A stretch of 64,000 nt of DNA from Paractinoplanes maris (GTDB taxonomy: Bacteria; Actinomycetota; Actinomycetes; Mycobacteriales; Micromonosporaceae): positions 62,001 to 126,000 of the forward strand of contig NZ_JALPVL010000005.1 in NCBI RefSeq assembly GCF_023544465.1. The letters are read 5' to 3'. A program made the position numbers and the translations under genes. Below are positions 7,081-15,409 of this stretch, piece after piece. The first letter of the stretch is position 1, and every line of letters starts with the position of its first letter. The notes beneath the pieces are model-generated. The model saw nothing but the letters and a program-made list of their open reading frames with translations. It had not been told where the DNA came from and did not search any database.

Positions 7081-9951
7081 CTACTTCGGACTTTTTGCAG
7101 CCAGGATGTCATCAGTCCGGGCCGGAGTCAGCGACAACGCCGGCTTTCCGTCGTCCGTCAGCCCGAACCGCCTGATCAAAGCAGCCTCACGCCGACCGGC
7201 GACCTCGTCAGTCAGGACGCCGGTCTGATCCCATTCGTCACCCTCCCTGTTCATCTGGGGCAAAACCGTGCACGACCACTCGACCAGCGCTTCGGTGTCG
7301 GCCGGCTCGCCCTCGACGAGGCGCTCCGCGATGTTCGCGGACGCGGCGGCGGCGGGCCAGGCGACGGACTCACTGGACGGAAACAAGACGGACGACGACC
7401 GCGTGGTCCGGTTCCGCAGCGCGAACGACTCCCGCAGCGAGGCCAGCGTCTCCAAGGCTTCGATGTCGCCGCGGTTCACCGCTTCCACGGCCAGCAGCTC
7501 GGCGGCCTCGACGCCGTCGATCCACTGAGTGAGGGACACCAGCGCGCGGAGCGCCTGCTTGTCACCGGCGTCCGCGGCCACCCGGTACATCCGGGCCGCC
7601 TCGTCGGGTTCGGCGCGTAGCTCGAGCACCAGGCCGAGCAGCCAGGCCGCGTCAGGATCGCCGCGGCCGGCCTGTTCACGGGCCAGGTCGGCCATCTCCC
7701 GGGGCGGTACGCTCTCGGCCGACATGGTCCGGCCGGCCCGCGCGGCAGCCTCGCGGGTCAGACGGTCCAGCCGACTGCCAAGGATGCCCCCTCCGAGACG
7801 TCGAGGCGACGTCACCAGATCCCGGAGGCCGGCGTGCATCTCGGCCAGAGCGTCCGGCTGAGCTGCCGGTTCGCCGGGCGGCGCGGTACGGCTCCGCCGG
7901 CCTCTGATCAAGCCGATCGCCTGGGACAAGCCGCCTCGACCGTCGGACGGCTTGGGCGGCGACCAGTGCTCGTCCCGGAAGATGTGCCGAGCGAGATGGT
8001 CCTCGTCTCCCGCCGCCCGCTCGAAGATCCTCCAGCAGCGCTCCACGTCGACGTAGGGATGCCGGTGGCTGAGCAGGTGGCGCTTCTCCGGTGCTACGAG
8101 TGGCAGCACCCCGGCCCTGTTCTCGAGCTGAGCGGCCGAGTCGTGGTCTCCGGCCTCGTGACGCAGATCGGCGAGGTGACGATAGGCCGGGAGATGTCCG
8201 CACTCCACGGCACGCCGGTAGAGCTCCTCGGCACCGTCCCGATCGCCCGCTTGCCGACGCATCCGGGCGAGCCGGAGCATGGACGGCGGGTATGCCTTCG
8301 CCGCATGCCCGGCATAGGTCGCGGCGCTGTCCCGGTCGCCCCGCCGGGCTGCTATGTCGGCCAGCAGGTCCCACGCCGCGAGATCCTCCGATCGGGCCGC
8401 CTCCCAAGCGAGCGACTCGGCGGCCACCAGGTCGCCGTCGGCGGCTCGCCGCACGGCAATGGACAGAAGCACGGCGGCGTCACCACGGTTGGCGGCAGCG
8501 CGGGCGAACTCCTCCGCCGCGTGGTCCTCGCCCGCTTCGAGATGGATCCGCGCGAGAGGAGTGAGCGCTCGGACCTCGCCGCGACCGGCCGCCCGCCGGT
8601 ACAGCTGCGCCGCCCGGCCGAACCGGCCCCGCCCGGCCGCGGCGTCGCCCAGCGCGGCCAGGACGCTCGCGACGTCGATCACGGTCGTCGCGGCCTCCCA
8701 GAACGCCGGCGGTGGATAGGCCGCGGCCCTCGCCGCCGTTCCCGCCTGCTCGATCGCGTCGGCCAGCCGGACCGTCGCGTCGTCGCCGGGCCGCACCCGG
8801 GTCAACGGGCCCGGAATGCCGCGTTGTGGCTGGTCCAGATCATCCAGCACGGCGTGGAACCAATCCGCGCCGTGCTTGCGGACCAGCGAGGTCAGATCGG
8901 TCGCGGAGAGATAGCCGGCCGCCGCCCGCTCCAGGAACGCGCCCGGCAGATAGACCGGATGACCCATCCGGCGTGCATCGATTGCCGCCTCCAGCACGGC
9001 TCGTTGACCGGCCGGCGCCGTCCGATAGCGGCGCAACAGCTCGGGGACACCGGCCAGGAACTGGGCGATCCGGCCGCCCGCGGCCTCCCGGACCGCGACG
9101 GCCAGGCGCTCGTCCCGCTCCCCGGCCGCTCGTATGGCCTCGAGATCAGCCCCGGCGAAAGCTTCCGGGACGACCACCTCGCTCCCCCGCAGGAGGGCTC
9201 GCGCCTGGTCGTGCGGGTCCGGCCGCCCGTCCTGCGGCGCCGCCGTCAACCGCTGCCAGAACTGCGGCCACAGCGTGGCCAGCACCAGCACCGGGCCACG
9301 CCGCTCGTCGCTCAGCAACGTCCGCAGCCGGGCTGCCACTTGCTCCCCGAGTGCCGGGTCAGGGGTGGACAGATAGTGGTGAGCGTCGTTGATCCACACC
9401 ACCGTGCACGGCCGCACGTCCGCGAGCGACTCGAGCAGAGCGTCGGGCCGGGACGGATCGATCGGGTGCCACAGGTGCCACTTCTTCGGCAGACCCTGGA
9501 TGGACTCGTGGAAGGCCCGCGTCTTTCCGGTCGACGAATCGCCCACCAGCGTGACCAGCTTGCTCCGGCCCGCCGCCACCTGATCGACCACCTCGGTCAG
9601 CCGACGGTCGTGCTCGCGCCGCACATAAACCGGCTGCGACGCCACCGGGACGCCCGGAACCTCGACCGCCTCATGCACTTCCAGGTCCGCGGCGCTGAAA
9701 GCGTGCACCCGCTTGCCGGGCCGCCGGCGACGCGGCCCAGCGTGCCACTCGTCCAGCACGACCACGGCGACACCGAGGAGGACGAGTCCGGTCAGGACGG
9801 ACCAGACGGCGGTCTCGTGTCCGGTCATCTGGGGCACCAGACCGCCCACCACCTCGGTGGCCAACCCGATCCCGGCCGGAACGAGGACCGCCCCGAGGAC
9901 ACGGTTCAGCAGGGACGGCCGGGGCGTCCTCCGGCGGGCCTCCGTGTCCAT
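7081..9951 (-). CDS. Membrane-anchored STAND-like P-loop NTPase with Sel1/TPR-type repeats
   Basis: 956 residues. Two N-terminal membrane segments (about 17-39 and 48-67) are followed by a basic stretch, then a P-loop domain with Walker A G-D-S-S-T-G-K-T at 137-144 and Walker B-like V-V-W-I-N-D-A at 184-190. From about 380 the protein is a helical superhelix of about 30-residue repeats of the form A-x-x-Y-R-x-A-A-x-x-G-x-x-x-A-L-x-x-L-A, like Sel1/TPR. This architecture is typical of STAND ATPases acting as sensors or signalling hubs. No effector domain is recognisable, so the output is unknown. ATG 9951 is used because it directly precedes a short basic segment and the first membrane helix. 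Upstream of, and possibly co-transcribed with, the DUF574 methyltransferase. Confidence 0.8.
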   Translation of the reverse strand: MDTEARRRTPRPSLLNRVLGAVLVPAGIGLATEVVGGLVPQMTGHETAVWSVLTGLVLLGVAVVVLDEWHAGPRRRRPGKRVHAFSAADLEVHEAVEVPGVPVASQPVYVRREHDRRLTEVVDQVAAGRSKLVTLVGDSSTGKTRAFHESIQGLPKKWHLWHPIDPSRPDALLESLADVRPCTVVWINDAHHYLSTPDPALGEQVAARLRTLLSDERRGPVLVLATLWPQFWQRLTAAPQDGRPDPHDQARALLRGSEVVVPEAFAGADLEAIRAAGERDERLAVAVREAAGGRIAQFLAGVPELLRRYRTAPAGQRAVLEAAIDARRMGHPVYLPGAFLERAAAGYLSATDLTSLVRKHGADWFHAVLDDLDQPQRGIPGPLTRVRPGDDATVRLADAIEQAGTAARAAAYPPPAFWEAATTVIDVASVLAALGDAAAGRGRFGRAAQLYRRAAGRGEVRALTPLARIHLEAGEDHAAEEFARAAANRGDAAVLLSIAVRRAADGDLVAAESLAWEAARSEDLAAWDLLADIAARRGDRDSAATYAGHAAKAYPPSMLRLARMRRQAGDRDGAEELYRRAVECGHLPAYRHLADLRHEAGDHDSAAQLENRAGVLPLVAPEKRHLLSHRHPYVDVERCWRIFERAAGDEDHLARHIFRDEHWSPPKPSDGRGGLSQAIGLIRGRRSRTAPPGEPAAQPDALAEMHAGLRDLVTSPRRLGGGILGSRLDRLTREAAARAGRTMSAESVPPREMADLAREQAGRGDPDAAWLLGLVLELRAEPDEAARMYRVAADAGDKQALRALVSLTQWIDGVEAAELLAVEAVNRGDIEALETLASLRESFALRNRTTRSSSVLFPSSESVAWPAAAASANIAERLVEGEPADTEALVEWSCTVLPQMNREGDEWDQTGVLTDEVAGRREAALIRRFGLTDDGKPALSLTPARTDDILAAKSPK

Positions 9952-10129
9952 GTCCTGATGGTGTCAGCCCCGGCGACCGTCCGCCTTCCCCGGTGTGCGA
10001 TCGCCGCCATCAGCCGGCCGAAACGAAGGTCACACCCGGGGAAGCGGGCCGATGAGTCGGTTGACCGATGCTTGCCGTTCGCCCGCGCCGCACGCTCGGA
10101 GTCGACGGACAGCGAGCTGGGGGATGAGC

Positions 10130-10888
10130 ATGGCTACGGAGACGGCGCGGCAGGCGGAGCTGGGGCTTCATGGGCACGAGCTGCGTGGTGCGGCCGGGCG
10201 GGCGGTGATCGCCGAGCTCGTCGGGACTTTTGTGCTGGTGCTGGCGATCGTCGCGGTGGCGGTGGCGGCGACGCTGAACGTCGCGGTGGCCGGTGGGGCG
10301 TACAGCTCGGAGACCGTGGCCCTGGCCGGCGGCGGGGCGCTGGCGGTGGTGGTCGCGGCGCTGGGGCCGGTGAGCGGGGCGCACCTCAACCCGGCGGTGA
10401 CGGTGTCGCTCGCGCTGACCGGGCGGTTCCCGTGGGGGCGGGTTCCCGTCTATGTCCTCGCGCAGCTGGTGGGGGCGCTGCTCGCGGCGGTGGCGGCCTG
10501 GGGAGCGTACGGGGACCAGGCGCGAGCCGTGGCGAAGCTGGGCGCCACCGCGCCCGCGGCCGGGGTGAGCGGCCCGCGGGTGCTGCTCGTCGAGGCGCTG
10601 GTGACCTTCGTGCTGGTGCTGGTGGTGGTGCTCGTGGCGAACGACCCGCGCGTCTCGCGGGGCAGCGCGGCGCTGGCGATCGGGCTCGCGCTGGGCCTCG
10701 CGATCCTGATCAGCGGGCCGGTCACCGGCGCCGGCGTCAACCCGGCGCGGGCGCTCGGACCGATGATCGCGGCCGGTCAGTGGAGGGACTGGTGGGCGTA
10801 CGTCATCGGACCTCTGCTCGGCGGGGCGGTGGCCGCTTTCCTGTACGAACGTGTGCTCACCGATCAGGGCAGGATGGCGTCGACGTAG
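10130..10888 (+). CDS. Aquaporin / MIP-family channel
   Basis: About 252 residues from ATG 10130, placed 6 nt after GGGGG. ATG 10124 in the same frame is directly adjacent to that site, and the frame is open to 9995. Six hydrophobic helices and the two re-entrant half-helices are visible, with both NPA boxes intact (H-L-N-P-A-V-T near residue 85 and G-V-N-P-A-R-A near 205). It is an inner-membrane channel for water or small neutral solutes. Specificity (water versus glycerol) cannot be fixed from the motif reading alone. Its 3' end overlaps the convergent SDR gene by 25 bp. Confidence 0.92.
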   Translation: MATETARQAELGLHGHELRGAAGRAVIAELVGTFVLVLAIVAVAVAATLNVAVAGGAYSSETVALAGGGALAVVVAALGPVSGAHLNPAVTVSLALTGRFPWGRVPVYVLAQLVGALLAAVAAWGAYGDQARAVAKLGATAPAAGVSGPRVLLVEALVTFVLVLVVVLVANDPRVSRGSAALAIGLALGLAILISGPVTGAGVNPARALGPMIAAGQWRDWWAYVIGPLLGGAVAAFLYERVLTDQGRMAST

Positions 10889-11646
10889 CCGCCGTCGACG
10901 CGCAGCGCCCCGCCGGTGGTGGCTGAGGCCAGCGGCGACGACAGGTAGACGACCATGTTGGCGATCTCCTCGGGCTCGATGAGCCGCTGGAGCAGCGACT
11001 GCGGCCGGTGCCGGCGCATGAACTCGCGTTGCGCCTGGTCCCAGGGCAGGTCCCGGCCGACCAGGGAGTAGACGAAGTCCTCGACGCCGCCGGTGTGGGT
11101 CGGCCCGGCCATGACGCTGTTGACGGTCACGCCGGAGCCGGCCGCCTCCTTGGCGAAGCCGCGGGAGACGGCCAGCAGCGCCGTCTTCGACATCCCGTAG
11201 TGGATCATCTCGACCGGGGTGACCACGGCCGAGTCGCTGGCGATGTAGAGCACCCGGCCCCAGCCGCGCTCCCGCATGCCCGGCAGCACGTCGCGGGTGA
11301 GCCGCACCCCGGCCAGCACGTTGACCTCGAAGTACCGCCGCCAGTCGTCGTCGGTGATCTCCAGGGCCGGCTGCGCGCCGAAGATGCCCAGGTTGTTGAC
11401 GAGGATGTCGACCTGTCCGATCGCGTCGAGGGCGGCCGCGGCGCCGTCGGCCGTGCTGACGTCGGCCGGCACCGCGACGAAATCCCCCTCCCCCAGCTCG
11501 GCCAGGGCCCGGTCGACCGACTCGCGCGACCGCCCGTTGACCCCCACCCGGGCTCCGGCCGAGGCCAGCCCGGCCGCGATGGCCCGGCCGATACCCTGGG
11601 TCGATCCGGTGACGAGAGCGGTCTTCCCCGCAAGATCAAGGCGCAT
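10864..11646 (-). CDS. SDR-family NAD(P)-dependent oxidoreductase
   Basis: 260 residues, classical SDR length. Cofactor motif T-G-S-T-Q-G-I-G at about 14-21, the structural motif N-N-L-G-I (usually N-N-A-G), active-site Ser in I-A-S-D-S-A and Y-G-M-S-K for Tyr/Lys. The C-terminus ends G-G-A-L-R-V-D-G-G-Y, typical of FabG-like reductases. It acts as a soluble NAD(P)-dependent alcohol/ketone oxidoreductase of unknown substrate. It is divergent from the MFS exporter with only 67 bp between starts. The palindrome next to the MFS start could affect both. Confidence 0.9.
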   Translation of the reverse strand: MRLDLAGKTALVTGSTQGIGRAIAAGLASAGARVGVNGRSRESVDRALAELGEGDFVAVPADVSTADGAAAALDAIGQVDILVNNLGIFGAQPALEITDDDWRRYFEVNVLAGVRLTRDVLPGMRERGWGRVLYIASDSAVVTPVEMIHYGMSKTALLAVSRGFAKEAAGSGVTVNSVMAGPTHTGGVEDFVYSLVGRDLPWDQAQREFMRRHRPQSLLQRLIEPEEIANMVVYLSSPLASATTGGALRVDGGYVDAILP

Positions 11647-11695
11647 GGGTGTGAGTTTTCCCCACCCCCGGCGTGATCACACTCCCCGGCTCCGG

Positions 11696-11713
11696 TGTGT
11701 ACGTTCGTACGCA
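11696..11713. promoter_or_regulatory. Palindromic operator candidate directly before the MFS gene
   Basis: TGTGTACGTTCGTACGCA pairs at 7 of 8 positions around a 2-bp centre and touches the ATG at 11714. A repressor bound here would block ribosome access or a very short leader. The cognate regulator is unknown. Confidence 0.45.
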
Positions 11714-12907
11714 ATGAACACCGCACGCCGCCGCCTCGCCCTGTTCGCTCTCTTCTTCCTGCCCGGCCTGGGGATCTCGTCCTGGGTGACCCGCACGCCG
11801 GACATCCGTGACCTGCTCGGCGCCTCGACCGCCCAGATGGGTCTGGTGCTGCTCGGCCTCTCGGCCGGCTCGATGCTCGGCATCCTCGGCTCCGGCCGCG
11901 TGGTGTCCCGCTTCGGCACCCGGCCGGTGGTCGCGGCGGGCATCCTCACGACGGTCGTCAGCATCCCGGTGATCGGCGCCGGCGCCGGCCTGTCCCTGAT
12001 CGCGTTGGTCACGGCCGGCCTGTTCCTCTTCGGCTTCGGCATGGGCAGTGGCGAGGTCGCCATGAACATCGAGGGCGCCGACGTCGAGCGGCTCACCGGA
12101 CGGGCCGTACTGCCGACCATGCACGGCTTCTTCAGCCTGGGCACGGTCGTCGGCGCGGCGATCGGCATGGTCCTGACCGCGGTGGCGTTCCCGGTGACCT
12201 GGCACCTGTTCCTGATCGGCCTGATCAGCGTGCCGATCGCTCTCGCCGCGGTGCGCCACATCCCGTACGGCGTGGGTCTGTCACCCTCGGGCGCGGAGAA
12301 GACCGCCGAGCGCGAGCCGGTCTGGCGCGACAAGCGCCTGTGGCTCATCGGCGTGATCGTGCTGGCCATGGCGCTGGCCGAGGGCGCGGCCAACGACTGG
12401 CTGCCGCTGATCATGGTCGACGGCCACGGGCTCGACGCCGCCTGGGGCTCGGCCGTCTACACCGCCTTCGCCGCCGCCATGGCGATCGGGCGGTTCGGTG
12501 GCGGCTGGTTCCTGCGGCGCTACAGCCGGGCCACGGTGCTGGGGGCCAGCGCGGTCCTCGGCGGCATCGGCCTGGTGCTCGTGATCGCGGTCGACAACCA
12601 GTTCGTGGCGGGCGCGGCCGTGCTGCTGTGGGGCGTCGGCGCGGCGCTCGGCTTCCCGGTCGCCCTCTCGGCGGCGGGCGACTCCGGCCCCGACCCGACC
12701 GCGCGGGTCTCGCTGGTGGCGACCGCGGGCTACGTCGCCTTCCTGGTCGGCCCGCCCGCACTGGGCTTCCTCGGCGAGCACTACGGCCTGCGCAACGCGA
12801 TGATCGTCGTGCTGGTCCTCCTGCTGCTGGCCGCGGCCGTGGCTCCCGCCCTCAACCGCCGCCCCGCCGCGGAAACAAAGCCGGAGCCGGAGCCGAGCGT
12901 GAGCTGA
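11714..12907 (+). CDS. MFS transporter
   Basis: About 397 residues with 12 predicted hydrophobic segments. The start at ATG 11714 (M-N-T-A-R-R-R-L-A-L-F) is chosen because the frame upstream to 11276 lies antisense to the SDR gene. The first loop carries G-R-V-V-S-R-F-G-T-R-P, a variant of the MFS motif between helices 2 and 3. N-terminal features (G-I-S-S-W-V-T-R-T-P-D-I-R) resemble YbjJ-like MFS proteins that export sugars or drugs. Inner-membrane secondary transporter of unknown substrate. Divergent from an SDR gene. Followed by about 240 bp with no supported gene. Confidence 0.88.
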   Translation: MNTARRRLALFALFFLPGLGISSWVTRTPDIRDLLGASTAQMGLVLLGLSAGSMLGILGSGRVVSRFGTRPVVAAGILTTVVSIPVIGAGAGLSLIALVTAGLFLFGFGMGSGEVAMNIEGADVERLTGRAVLPTMHGFFSLGTVVGAAIGMVLTAVAFPVTWHLFLIGLISVPIALAAVRHIPYGVGLSPSGAEKTAEREPVWRDKRLWLIGVIVLAMALAEGAANDWLPLIMVDGHGLDAAWGSAVYTAFAAAMAIGRFGGGWFLRRYSRATVLGASAVLGGIGLVLVIAVDNQFVAGAAVLLWGVGAALGFPVALSAAGDSGPDPTARVSLVATAGYVAFLVGPPALGFLGEHYGLRNAMIVVLVLLLLAAAVAPALNRRPAAETKPEPEPSVS

Positions 12908-13151
12908 GGCCTCCGGGCCATTGCTGCAAGCGGCTACACCGGCGTACTTCTCGCGCCGCGGTTGGCGGTCTCCCCGGCTTCCGCAACCCCCCCTCGGCAG
13001 TCTTTACATGGCCCCGCATGCTTTGCCCCTCCTCACGGACGGGCGCCTCGCTCCAGTCCGGCCTGCCAGGGCGAACCACCCGACGGCAGACTCGGCCCGG
13101 CGGCGGCTGCCGGGCGGACCATTCGACCGCAAACCCGGCCCGGCGGTCTGC

Positions 13152-14225
13152 TCAGACCAGGTACTCCCCGCCGCAGGCCTCGGCGAGGGACGGGCCGAAG
13201 AGCGCGGCCGGGAAATGAGCGCCCGGCTTGCCCTCGCCGGCCAGCAGCCGGCACGCCACCTCGGCCGGCACGGCTCCCGTGAACGCCTGGGCCTCCCCCA
13301 CCCGGAGCCAGCCCTCCCGAACCTCACCGTCGGACCACCGCGCCCGGGCATGCCCCCACGAGTGCTCGCGGGGCTGCGGCCGGGTCTTGAACGCGACCCG
13401 GGCCAGCCGCCGGATCGCGAAGGCCCGCACCGGCGGGACTGCCAGCAGCGCCGCCGCGATCGGCAGCACCACCTGAACCAGGGACGACGACGGCACCTCG
13501 CTCGACGCGGACAGCACGGACGGCGCCCCGCTCGCCCGCTGGGCCGCGAGCAGTTCGCCGAGCGGCATGCCCGACGTGGTGACGCGCGAGCCGTCGGGCA
13601 ACGTGAGCTGTTGCGCGTCCCCGGCGAGCCGGGCCGGCACGAGCCCGCCGTCCCGAAACCGCCGGCCCCCGAACCGCCGACCGCCGGCGACACCGGGCAG
13701 CCCGCCGAGCATCGTGCCGGCGAGCGCCTCCCCGACCGCGCCGGCCTCCACCGCCAACGAGGGCACCATGTCGACCCGCACCTCGGCCGGAGCGGGCCGA
13801 CCGGAGCACAGCTTGACGACGACACTCTCGGTGGCCGTCACACCGAATCCAGCCCCGGTCACCAGCGTCCGCCCGGCCGCGGCCGCCGCGTCACCGCGAC
13901 CGAGCACGGCCGACACCGCCGCCAGGTCGTTGGCCAGGTCCACATAGTGACTGCCGGGCAGGCAGGCCCGGATGAGTGGCGCCGCGGTGTCCGCGAACGG
14001 CCCGACCGTGTTGATGACAACAGCCGGTTGCCGCCGCCGGATCTCCTCGGCGATCGCCTCGACCGACCCGGCGACCACCGTACGGCCGTGACCACCACCC
14101 GCCGCCGCGAGCCGACCGGCGTTCCGGCCGACCAGCACCGGTGACACCCCCCGCCGGCCCAACTCGGCCGCGACCGCGCGCCCACTGCGTCCGCTACCGC
14201 CCAGAACCCAGATCTCGTCTGTCAT
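13152..14225 (-). CDS. Saccharopine-dehydrogenase-like NAD(P)-binding oxidoreductase
   Basis: 357 residues from ATG 14225, preceded by GGAAGGGGG. The Rossmann motif is at the very N-terminus (V-L-G-G-S-G-R-S-G-R-A-V-A), then V-V-I-N-T-V-G-P-F and S-H-Y-V-D-L-A-N-D, which are characteristic of the saccharopine-dehydrogenase-like / trans-acting enoyl reductase group. The C-terminal half is the usual mixed domain ending in F-G-P-S-L-A-E-A. Cytosolic; substrate unknown. It is divergent from the TetR gene at 14303, and the 77-bp gap between them is filled by two copies of an operator, so this is the probable TetR target. Confidence 0.8.
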   Translation of the reverse strand: MTDEIWVLGGSGRSGRAVAAELGRRGVSPVLVGRNAGRLAAAGGGHGRTVVAGSVEAIAEEIRRRQPAVVINTVGPFADTAAPLIRACLPGSHYVDLANDLAAVSAVLGRGDAAAAAGRTLVTGAGFGVTATESVVVKLCSGRPAPAEVRVDMVPSLAVEAGAVGEALAGTMLGGLPGVAGGRRFGGRRFRDGGLVPARLAGDAQQLTLPDGSRVTTSGMPLGELLAAQRASGAPSVLSASSEVPSSSLVQVVLPIAAALLAVPPVRAFAIRRLARVAFKTRPQPREHSWGHARARWSDGEVREGWLRVGEAQAFTGAVPAEVACRLLAGEGKPGAHFPAALFGPSLAEACGGEYLV

Positions 14226-14240
14226 GACGCCCCCTTCCGA

Positions 14241-14288
14241 TGACACGTCGTGTCGTCACCATAGACGTGATGGCACGCCATGTCATCA
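14241..14288. promoter_or_regulatory. Duplicated TetR operator between divergent genes
   Basis: Two copies of TGRCACGYCRTGTCRTCA lie at 14241-14258 and 14271-14288, 14 of 18 bases identical and exactly 30 bp apart (about three helical turns). The first contains the perfect palindrome GACACG-T-CGTGTC. They fill the gap between the dehydrogenase start (14225) and the TetR start (14303), so autoregulation plus control of the dehydrogenase is expected. Confidence 0.75.
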
Positions 14289-14302
14289 CGTAGGATGCCC
14301 GA

Positions 14303-14863
14303 GTGAGCAGATGGCAGCCGGACGCGCGCGAGCGCCTCGAGCAGGCCGCCATCGCATTGTTCGTGGAGCAGGGCTTCGCGGCCACGACGGTTCCGCAGAT
14401 CACCGCGCGGGCCGGGCTCACCACGCGCACGTTCTTCCGCCACTACGCCGACAAGCGAGAGGTCCTCTTCGCCGGCGACGAGATCCCCGCCATGGCCGCC
14501 CGCATGATGGCCGACGCTCCCCCCGACGCCGACCCGATGACGCTGATCCTCGACGGCCTCGAGACGGTCACCCGGACCCGCTTCGACCCCCGCCGCCACG
14601 ACCTGCGCCAACGCCGCCGGATAGTGCGCTCCGATCCCGCCCTGCAGGAACGCGACCTCCGCAAGCGAGCCGCTCTGAGCGAGGCCATCCGCAGCGGCTT
14701 CGAGTCCCGCGGCCTCGGCCCCACCCAGGCCGCCCTCCTGGCTGAGACGGCGCTGACCTTGCTCTACGTCTCCCTCGACGAGTGGCTGGACGCCGACGAC
14801 GACGCCCCGCTCCATACCTACATCGAGAAGACGTTGTCGGTCCTGCGCGACACCATCGCCTGA
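14303..14863 (+). CDS. TetR-family transcriptional repressor
   Basis: 186 residues from GTG 14303. The N-terminal HTH is canonical: A-A-I-A-L-F-V-E-Q-G-F-A-A-T-T-V, then I-T-A-R-A-G-L-T-T-R-T-F-F-R-H-Y-A-D-K. The C-terminal ligand domain is helical and resembles actinobacterial TetR proteins of the ABC type. It binds as dimers to palindromes, and the two matching operator copies just upstream support autorepression and repression of the divergent dehydrogenase. The effector is unknown. Its 3' end overlaps an antisense methyltransferase remnant. Confidence 0.92.
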   Translation: MSRWQPDARERLEQAAIALFVEQGFAATTVPQITARAGLTTRTFFRHYADKREVLFAGDEIPAMAARMMADAPPDADPMTLILDGLETVTRTRFDPRRHDLRQRRRIVRSDPALQERDLRKRAALSEAIRSGFESRGLGPTQAALLAETALTLLYVSLDEWLDADDDAPLHTYIEKTLSVLRDTIA

Positions 14864-15115
14864 CCCGGTGACCGGGCAATCGGCGACAGGTCCGCGCCGA
14901 ATGCCTCGATACCGACGTCGTTGAGGTGAGCGGTGACGTATCCAGGGCCGCAGCCGAGATAGGCCACCGGCCCGCCGCCGGCGGCGTGGGCCAGGTCTGC
15001 GAACAGCGCCAGCACAGCACGCAGATATGGCTCCTCGGACAACGAATCGCGGACGAAGCCGGCGTAACTGCCGGCAATGGTGTCGTATGACGTCGGGGTG
15101 TCGACAAGCCAGCCG
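14860..15115 (-). pseudogene. Remnant of a class I SAM methyltransferase
   Basis: On the minus strand the frame reads S-Y-D-T-I-A-G-S-Y-A-G-F, then a helix and motif I V-A-Y-L-G-C-G-P-G-Y-V-T-A-H-L, and F-G-A-D-L-S-P. This is the N-terminal third of an actinobacterial methyltransferase. There is no start codon before S-Y-D, where the frame runs into the istB remnant, and the rest of the catalytic domain is missing because the frame runs into the 3' end of the tetR gene. Truncated on both sides. Confidence 0.75.
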
Positions 15116-15137
15116 TCTGACCTTTGGCCTGGCCCTG

Positions 15138-15332
15138 CCGGTGCCGGAGTCGCCGATCAGGCAGATTAGCTGGCCGGCGCGAATCCAGTCGCTCGTGTTC
15201 TTCGCACTCGGCCATGAACAGTTCGGCGAGCATGCCGCGATAGCTGAGCTGGTCACCTTCGGCGCGGGCAAGGCCGCCGTTGACATTGGCGTCGTATAAC
15301 GCGGCTCGCGCCTTTTGTTGCTCGGTGAACAT
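15138..15332 (-). mobile_element. Degenerate IS21-family istB (helper ATPase) fragment
   Basis: From ATG 15332 the minus strand encodes an istB-like N-terminus including L-S-Y-R-G-M-L-A-E-L-F-M-A-E-C-E-E. A shift of frame near 15180 then gives D-W-I-R-A-G-Q-L-I-C-L-I-G-D-S-G-T-G, the Walker A region of the same family. About 40 residues that normally separate these blocks are missing and the sequence ends right after the P-loop. No istA transposase and no terminal repeats are seen. It is a dead insertion-sequence relic abutting a methyltransferase remnant. Confidence 0.8.
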
Positions 15333-15409
15333 CGATCATATCGACGCTTGTTCTTCTCCGTGGCCTTTGCGAGCGTCGGGGTCCAGTCCAAGAAACCACG
15401 GGGGGTTTC

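Noticed and set aside
7834-10926. 1030-codon plus-strand open frame opposite the STAND-like gene
   Set aside because: Typical high-GC antisense shadow: arginine/proline/glycine-rich, no domain, and it runs into the aquaporin in another frame.
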